From positions 1 through 37,061 of the forward strand of contig JAKBAE010000005.1 of the NCBI GenBank assembly GCA_021809325.1: a DNA stretch of 37,061 nucleotides. The letters are read 5' to 3'. Position 1 is the first letter of the stretch, and every line of letters begins with the position of its first letter. The position numbers and the translations under genes were made by a program. Source of the DNA: a bacterium. Its GTDB lineage: Bacteria; Chlamydiota; Chlamydiia; Chlamydiales; SM23-39. The notes under the pieces are model-generated. The model was not told the DNA's origin and made no database searches. It worked only from the letters and a program-made list of their open reading frames with translations. Of this stretch, positions 16,240 through 25,300 are shown in pieces.

Positions 16240-16289
16240 GTTATTAATGCGTTATTAATGTATAATAAAAAGTCAATTTGCGGTATAAT
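16240..16289 (+). promoter_or_regulatory. Direct repeats and TATAAT boxes upstream of the giant gene
   Basis: Two exact copies of GTTATTAATG (16240-16249 and 16251-16260) with 11-bp spacing run straight into TATAAT (16261-16266); a second TATAAT lies at 16284-16289. The surroundings from 16190 to 16320 are strongly AT-rich compared with neighbouring genes. No good -35 hexamer is present at the proper distance from either box, so an activator bound to the two same-face repeats (one helical turn apart) is plausible. The giant gene starts 31 nt after the second box. Confidence 0.4.
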
Positions 16290-16320
16290 TATTATTCTTT
16301 TGTATTAATTTCGGTTTTAT

Positions 16321-19300
16321 GTGAATTGGTGGAATGTTTCAGATCAACTCCGCGATCGTTTAGAGAAAAAAGCGGTATCCGGTCTTGTTGAGGAAAAGGA
16401 GCTGCGTCAGGAGCTTGCCGATCTAGGGTTTTGGGATGGCGTGGCCTCTGCTCGTAAAGAGGATCCCGCACGGGCTCTTTTGGCCTTACATGAAGTTTCA
16501 ACGATCGTAGCAGATAGGCTCGGCGGATCTTCTTCGCCTTTAGCAGATCGCTTGCGGAGTGTAAAACGGCAGGCGCAAGGCCAGTTATCTCAAGAGCTGC
16601 ACAAACTCAATGAAAAAGCCCATCTCTCAGATCAGGATATGCGGGTGATGAAGGCCGGGCTCGATGCTTTGGAGCGAACATCCGCTAGTCCTGCTGATTT
16701 TGATGCTATGCGTCGTTGGATATTAGGCGCATCTTTCGGTGATCAGAGTCTTATGCAGAAGGTGAAAGCCTCTCTTCCAGCGTTTATTTCAAAGAGCCCG
16801 TCTGATCCAAAAAAGGATCTATACAGATGCGCAGAAGATCTGGTGTTTAAAAATGATGTTGAGGGATTGTCCAAATTTTTAGATGAGCATCCGCACCTGG
16901 TGTTTGCGCGCGATGATTGGTGTGGAGAGACGCTTTTGCATAGAGCGATGTACCATCGCGAGTTAAAGCGAAATGATGAAATACATCCTTCTCTTCAGAT
17001 CTGTCAGTTGCTGATCGAACGAGGCGCTTCCCTGGATGCGCTTGACGAGCGTTTGCTGCCACCCGAATTTCATACCTATTACACGCTGGAAGATCAAGAA
17101 TCCTGGCTATTGCATCAATTAGGGCTGGACCAATTACTTGAGGGGCAGCCGGAGGCGATCCGGTCTCACTTCTTGGAAGTCTGTCGATGGATACCCCATT
17201 CTAGCTCAGAGAGTCTAAGGATGGTCTTAGAGTTTCTTAAGGCTCATCCGTCCGGACGGGAATGGGCGGCTGCAAACCCCAATCGCTTGAGCATTTGGCT
17301 CGCCACAGCGGTTCGTCTTGAAGTAGATCGAACTTGGGTCATGGAGCATCTATCCGTTTGGGAGACATTTTTGACACCCGAGTGGGCGATGAGCGCTTGC
17401 TTTAGCGCTGCTCCGCGGGATTGGCCGGAACTCCTTGCTTGGCTGCAAGACCGGAACCTGATTCCCACCCACTACACTCTCCCTCTTTTGGGTTACACCA
17501 ACAAGGCGCGTCAAAGAGGGGCGGAATGGAAATCTTTTGGGCCGGCGCATGAGGTGAAAAATCCGATTTTTGCTACGCCCTTTTCCCAGGCGATGCGACT
17601 TGAGAGTTTGGCTTGCTTGGAGCTGCTTTGGAACTCCTCGGAAGAAAGAGCGCATGCCGATCTTGCAAGATTACAGGACAAGCAAGCGCCGCATAGCCGC
17701 ATCTTTTGGCATTGGGTAGAAGGCCGGCTGCAAGAGAAAAAGCTTAAGGGGCAAGTAGGGGCGGCTCGTTTGGAAGCCTCGCTCAATCGATCGGATTGGG
17801 AAGAGGCCCGCCAATGGATGGAGAAGGGGTTTTTTCCCCAAGATCCCAATCGATGGGCTGTGGCGGCTCTTCAAAGAGGGCAATTGGGCTTTTTCGAATT
17901 CATGTGGAACTCGGACCTTCTGGATGGGAATTCCGATCGAATCCTCGATGCAGTCGTTCGCTGTTCTTCCCAGGTTTGGGCTGTTGATTTTTTAGAGAGG
18001 CTTAAAGAGTCCGGCGTTTCATTGGGTAGGCGGGATCTTTTGGAGCGCTCAGCGAAAGCCGATTGCCTCCTGATTGGGGCTTATTTAGCTTTCAATGGAG
18101 CACGTGTGGACTCCAAAATCCCGCATGCCGAGGTCATCGATCATTTGGCTGGGTGCTTAAAGAGCGGGGATGAGAGCGAGATGCGTTTTCGTCTGGCCCT
18201 GGATCAAGTGGGGGTAGCTCATTTGGTCGGCGATAATTTTATTAAAGGGATGAAAACTGAATCCGGAGGATCGCTCGAAGGAAATACAGTGCCCGCCTCC
18301 CTTTTGCTTTTTCTCTCCGGGCTCCGCTGGGTCGAATCCAGGACAAAGGTAGATTTATCTCAGGCCATTGATCTGTTTTCGCGCGCTTTTCCTTATTCGC
18401 TTCGGATGCAGGATGCTCACTCGTTGCCCATTCCTGGAAAGGATGATAGATCGGCCCAAGAAGACTACATGAGAAACGCGGCGCAGATTGCGTGCAATGT
18501 GGAGCGGGAACTTCTCTCTGATTTGGAATCGTTGGAAGAGGGGCAGTCGTTTCTTCTTCCCATGACTTGGGTTACCGGCAACCAGGCGGCGCATGCCACG
18601 GCGCTCCTCTTTACCAAGGGCAAGGCAGGGGAAATCGAACTTTGGGTCTCCAATACAGGACAAGGTGCTCAACATCATCCGCGCAAGCACAACGGCGGCC
18701 GTTTATCGGCCAACACCTTGAATCGCTACCGGCTCACTCTAGAGCAGCTGAGAGAGCATCATCTACTTGCCCAAGTGGTAGAGATCTCCGCCGCAAGTCC
18801 CGGACTCGTGCCCTTGACCCGTCCCTATGGTCCAACAGATTTCTATGCAATCCTGGCGCCATTTGCATCTCCCCCAGAGGAAGATATACATTCCGGATGG
18901 CGAAAGACGCAGCTCTCCGGCACGTGTTCTTTTCGGAGCTATTGCCCCCTCTTGCATCTGATTTTGGCTCGAAGCGGACTTGCGGAAGACGATTACAAGC
19001 GTGTTTTGGACTGTATGAAAGAAGAAGGATTGTCATTTGCCATCGAGCAATGGGCTCCTTTGATCGGCTCTTCGCCGAGTCTTGCCAAACTATTTTCCAT
19101 TGCAGCGCCGCATCTCTATGACACCTTGAAGAAGCGGCTCGCCCATCAGCCTGTGAAGCAATTAGAGCAAAGAAGATCGCAGCTAAAAGAGGCGGCCCTC
19201 CGCCTCGAAGAGCATTTGCCGCCTACAGAATCCTCTCATGAAGATCTTTCGCTTGGGGCAAACTTCCCAACTAGAAAAGCATTTGTGCAAGAAGGTCAGA

Positions 19301-22300
19301 GAATCTTTGCTGAGACGCAGCCGCCCGCCATTATCACTCAGCCCTTGCAAAACGCTCCCAGTTTAGCGCCCAAGAGCGCTTGCGCTGTCCTGGATTTTGC
19401 CGGCGGTCCCAAGAAGCTCATCGACTCATTGGCATCGTTGGAAGCATTTGCCAAAACAGCGCCCACTATGGCCCACGCGAGCATCGGGTCTGCCCTGCGA
19501 GGAGTAGCACATGCTCTCTTAAGCGATTCTTCGGACCTCCTGTCGATGCCTCCAGAAGAAGCTAAGCAGATGATTGAACGACTTGGGAGCCTATTCAATC
19601 TCTATGCGTTTCCCGAAGACCGCGCCGATCCTTCGTCTTTCTTTGCAGAATATCTCGTCACCTCTTCTCTGGTGCTCGCTGTCATCTGGCGCCTTGTCTC
19701 TCTGATCGAGGCTGGAGGTCCTGAAGGTTCCCGCCTGACTGACTTCACCTTGACCGATGTTGTCAATTGGGTGGGGCAATTGGAACATATGGACCGCCAC
19801 GTCTTGCTCAATGGCGGATGGGAGCGCGATCTCATCCTTTTGAACAAAGTTTTTTCCGATACAAGTTCAAATCCTCTCTTTGATTTCTCCTCCCATGCAG
19901 TGGCTCTTCCCCAAAAAAGAGACCAGTATAAGCCGCTCTATGCTCTACGCCAAACAGCGACCAGCGGAGAGCATCAGTATGCATTGGCCCAGGCGGCATT
20001 TCGTCCGGTAAGCGATTGGAAAGAGGCCGATGCAGCCCTTGAAGCACGGTTAAGGGAGGTCCGCTCAGAAGTAAGCGCCACTCCTGTGGTGGATCAGAAT
20101 GTTTGGCGCGCGAACTGGATGCAGGCAAAAGGAGAGCTTCCTAGTCACTATTACACTCTTCGTAACATGGCGTTGATCGTCCATTTAGCAAGAAGCGGAT
20201 ATTTTTCACATGGAACTGTGGAAGCCTCCATGAGGCTCTTTTATGCGATCGACGACGTCCCTAGTCTTCTTCCAAATAGGCGTTTGGATGATGCGCGGAT
20301 CTTGATGGAAGTTTGTTATGGAGATAAGCGGTCCCAAGGTTCTTTTTCGGATTCTCCCGACAGCATTCCGGCTGCGTTTGCCGTGGGAGCTGATCGGCGA
20401 GGAGGGTGGTTTTCCTTCAAATTACCTCAAACGGAACGCTCCCAGAATGAGGCCATCTCTCAAAAGAATGGATACGGCGCGCTCGATCCTGAAAATGGGG
20501 AGCTCCGCTCGATCCGCTACGCCGCTCTTCAAGGACACCCGTTTCCCACGCTGGCTCCGGGACTTTTATTTGATCAGTTCGAGGGCCACTGGGATCGGTT
20601 CACAGATCCTGTGCAGAGGCTCTTCTTTGAATATACGCTCTTTACGCCGCCTCGATTGTTGCTGGCCTTGCGAGACCGGCCTGAGCTAGCAAAGGAAGGG
20701 GATGTCTTCTTTGAGCGCGCGCGGAAGAACTTTGAAGAGGCTCTACATGTCGGGTCCGCAATCAAGGGCAGCCGCGCCGCTTACGTTTTCCTTCTGCAAG
20801 AGCAAATGCGATTTTGGAATTACTGCCTGGAAGCCGGCCACGAAGAGGCAAAGTTCGCCCCGCTTTTAGCCCAGCGCCGAGGCGAGCTCCGGCAGCTTTT
20901 GGACGAGCCCGATTGGTCTGAAGAAGAACGGGTTTGGCTCCATGCCGCCTACGCCGACAGCTTTCAAGTTTTTCCACCCGGCAATTCCGATGAAATCCTT
21001 TTCGTTTTGGAGAGTCTAAGCGTTCTCAGAAACGCCTCCTCCGCGAAAGGGTTGCGCACCCTGCCTCCGGCTTTCTTGGCCAGCGCAATCCACGCTCCCT
21101 TTAAACACCTTGCGATTTGGAAGCAGCTCTTGAATGACCCGGAAGAAGCGGCAAAGGTCTGTCAGGGGCTGCTTAGACGTTATAACCAAGCTGTTTCAGA
21201 AAAAAGCATGTGGATAGAGACGCAATTTCCGATTTATGCCTGCCGCGAAGGCGATGCGGAGTTTCAGGTAAATCTCCTTACAGGCGAAGTGTGGAAGGAT
21301 TGGCGCACTCTCTCCAACTTACTGCCGAGCCGGATTCTAGGTAGTCGGATCTACCAGGCGATTTATGGGAAAAAGGTCTTTCATTGCACCGTGGAATCCG
21401 CCGCCCACGCCGGATGGCGCAATCAGATGAGCTTGCTTTTGAACCAGGCCCCTACTCTCACTGTTTATCAATTTGAGGATGATCATGGACGAGTTCGCTG
21501 TTTTGATGATCCGTCGGGTCTTCGGCTGGAGCGTCAGTTTTCCGGCCAGTGGTTCCGGTTTGTGGAGGACAGGAACATCCCATGGATCCCGCCCCTTGCC
21601 AAGTGGTCTAAGTTAAGCGCTTGGGTTTCTGTCGACAATCCGAAGGCCCTGTTGCTCGTGGATACGGCTTCCATGAAGCCTTGTGTGCAGATCCATCCCA
21701 ACTCACTCTTCACCGACCTTACAGGAGACATTTCCTTTGAGGCCGAGTGGGTAGACTTAGCCTCCGCCGAAGGGGGAAAGGCCATCCAAGCCTTTGATAA
21801 GGACGCTGTTTTATTGCAAGAGGCCAAGCCCAACGGGCCGCGGCGCATGCGCCTGCAGCTGCCCAATCATACCCTGGCTTCCGGAGCTCCTATAGAGTTT
21901 GAACGGACCGATGGTCTCTGGACGCTTCGAGGAGCCCCTCATTTTGCTTTGAACCACGAACAAATGTTGCCGGATCTTCAGGGCGTAGAGCGCTTTTTGA
22001 TTCTGGAATCGGATCTCGGTCGCGAGGCGATGATCCCACTCTGCAGCTTTAGCGCGTTGAAAGAGGGGCGCTATGATCCTACAACCTGTATGCGGGTGGC
22101 CATTCGCAAAAACACATCCATGCCGCTTTTGTCGCAAAAGCCGGACAAAAACGGCTACCTGGCCTATTTGACTTTGACGCATGCCAAGCGCCCCGAAGAC
22201 TACCAACGAGCCATGCAATTTTTGCAAGGTGCGCGCCGCTTTGAGCGCTATAGCTCTGATGAGCTCCGCACTTTGGGAATGATCTTCCTTAGCGCTCGCG

Positions 22301-25300
22301 AGACTGATGATCATACCGGCTATGCTTATGCGTGCCGTCTGATGGCTGCATGGCTTGTCCAGGACAACTGTCGTAGAAATCCTTTGCCTCCCTCACAGGA
22401 TTCCAAAGATAAAAAAGAGCCCCGATGGGATAGTCCTCTCGAAGATTGGGAGCGCTTTTGGCAAAGCGAGGGCGCTAAAATGGAATTTAAACAGATTGCT
22501 GACGCGTATTTTGAGCGTCATCACCATCTTCCTGCTGCGATGAGGATAGAGGCTGTCCTTTCTCCTCTTGAACTGTTTGTTTTTGGCCTGGATCGAACTC
22601 GTCCGGTGACCGTCCTAGAGCCGCCTCAACCATTGAAGCCCGGTTTGCAGGACTCGGGTGTGGACTATAGGATGCAGCTATTCGACGAGCCGCTGGATTT
22701 AAGGAGTATTGGGTATTGGAAGGGCAATGGAGCCGAGTTTCGAATGCGTTCTCGGGTTCATGGAGAGTTTACCAGCTATTTTTCTCAATTGTTGGAGTGG
22801 GCCCTCTCGCCGGATGAAAAGCTGCGTAAACGGGCCGATCATGGGCGTTTGGCCCTTTATGGAGATCCCGATCCCGCTGCGATCGTGGCGAGGGCCGCTC
22901 TCTTTTCAGCTCTCAATGGTGATGGAAATTATGCCCGATGCGTACGGAACATTCTAAGCGGAGCAGAGACTCCGAGCTCCGAGGTCTGGTTGAAATTGGT
23001 GCATGCAGCTAAGCAAATTGAAGCCGTCTTGCCCGCTTATCCCAAAGCCCGCAGCAGTCCTGTGGAAGCCACTCAGTTGCTGCCAACATATAGTCCGGCC
23101 AATGTTCCAAAGAAATTTGTTGAGAGGGGCCGCTTACCCTTTACTCCCTCGCATTCGTTTATCGGACGCTTTGAGCGTCTCTTTGAAAACGCGTTTGAAC
23201 TCGATCCTCTCTCCCATAGCGCCCAGCCAAAATCCTTTAGCTATGCTGCTGCCGATCCGTGGCTAGAGCGTTCCGTAGAAGAATTTCGCCAGGACTACCT
23301 GCTCGGGGCGGAGCGCAATCTAAACATGCCTTATTATCGCCTGACAGGCAAGGTGACAAAAGAAAAGCTGGTTACGACTCATCGGGATGCGATCCAAAAA
23401 CAGATGGAGCACTACAGCCAAGGACCGCTTTCCAAGGCTCGCCTGGCAGCCCTAGACTTAGCTAACCGCCTGCCGGAAGATCTCGAGAGGGCCCTTGAAC
23501 GGACGATTGAAATCGAGTCGGGACGAAAGCCTCCCTTGACGATCCGCGACTGCGTAGGGCTATTTCTGCAGGGTGATGAACAAGCCTACCGAGCTGCCAC
23601 AAGTTTGGGAGACTTGGGGGATATCGCCGAGCTGCACCAGCTGATCGGCGACTATCTCATGCTGCATAACCGAGTCGAACGATATAAAGCCGTTCTAGCG
23701 GCCCTGGACCGCGGCTCCCTGCAGGCTGTGGCCGAAGAGCTCAGCCGGCTGAGCCAGAGCAGCTCCTATGCACAGGAAGAGCCGGGTCTTGCAGCTGCGT
23801 TGATGGTCTTCGAATATGAGTTTGGCGTCGTCTTGCGCAAGGATCAGATTGAAGGCGTTTTGGACATGACACGTCCGGACCCAAAAGACCCTCTTCGCTA
23901 TCGCAGCTGTCTTGTGCAACGGATTCAGGGAGGAGGGAAGTCCTTTGTGTTCGGTCCTCTCCTCGCCCTTCTTCTCGCCGATGGCTATCATCTTTCTGTC
24001 CATGTGCCTCCCACGGCGCAGGTTCGAACAGCTCTTTATAATATGTCCATGCGCTCTCAGCAGCTGGCAGGGCAGCGCGAACACTCGTTTGTCTTCGACG
24101 ATAGCCCGGAAAAATTTACAGTTGAATACTTGGGCCTTTTGAGAAGGACCCTTGAAGAGGCAATTGTTCGGCGTGAATATGTCACCGTTTCCAAAGAGAC
24201 TCTTCAGGCATTGCGCTGCAAGTATCTCAAGGCGCTATTTTTAAACGCACAAGATCCTGGAAAGCGCGCAGCGCGCCAGGAACTGAAACAGATTTTGCGG
24301 CTTCTTCGCGAGCGCGGCGCGTTTGTATTTGACGAGCTGCATCTTGCCTTTGATCCGTCCAAAGAACTCAACATGCCCTTTGGAGCGCCAAAACCTCCTG
24401 AGAGGGACCTTTGTCTTTTTCTTGGGCGCATAGTGAGCTTTGCGCGCGCCGCACGCGGGCACGATGGAGAGCTTTTGCTCAATGTGAAGAACTCGCCGGA
24501 GCAGACGCCGGAGCAGCTGAAGGAGATGCAAGAGGTGATCATTGCTCTCTTGCTCAACAGCCTGCGGGAGCGCTATGTTGGGCTGGACGCATTTCTTCGA
24601 GGGGATCTCAAGGATATCCCGGAATCGCTCCGGCATCCCGATCTCCGCCAACTGGCCATCCATTTGACCGTGGCAAAGCAGCTTCTTGCGGGCGGGTGGC
24701 TCTCCGAGCGACTCCAGCTTCGGGTAAACGAAGCGCATGGTCTGGCGCCGGGTTCGCAGCCGCGTGTATCGATCCCATTTATTTCCAATATGAACCCGGC
24801 ATATGGATCGGAGTTTAGCGATGAAGTGGTCATCGTTCTCAACACGTTCCTTGCCTACCTTGTCGATGGACTCGACCCATCCCAGACCCGTCGGTTTGTA
24901 GAACTCACGTTGAGGGCAGCCGCCCAGGAAAAACGATCCAGGAGAGAGTCCGACCAAGATTTAGCGCTCGAAGATACAGAAGTTGCCAAAGCCTTCCGCC
25001 GTGTTGTCGGCGTTTCACTGCTCAAAATCGATCGCGACTCGCCCGAAGATCTTAACCTCGTGCAGCAATCCTTGTTGAGCGGCGAAGAGGAAGCCAATTG
25101 CATGCTCTTGGACTTTGTCGCCCAAACCGAGCTCTCCAAGGTCGAACTCTATGCCCAACAAGTATCCAGCAACGGTCAAAACGTCGCCGGGATGGGACAG
25201 AGCCTCATGGCCTATTCAGGCTCCGTCAAGAAGGAGATGGCCCCTCTGGGCGCTGAAGTGAAGCTTGAAAAGGGCACCGATGGACAAACCGTTGATCTCC

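Noticed and set aside
24241-24957. Minus-strand open frame of 238 codons inside the giant gene
   Set aside because: Lies opposite the conserved DExH core, with shadow composition and no recognisable features.
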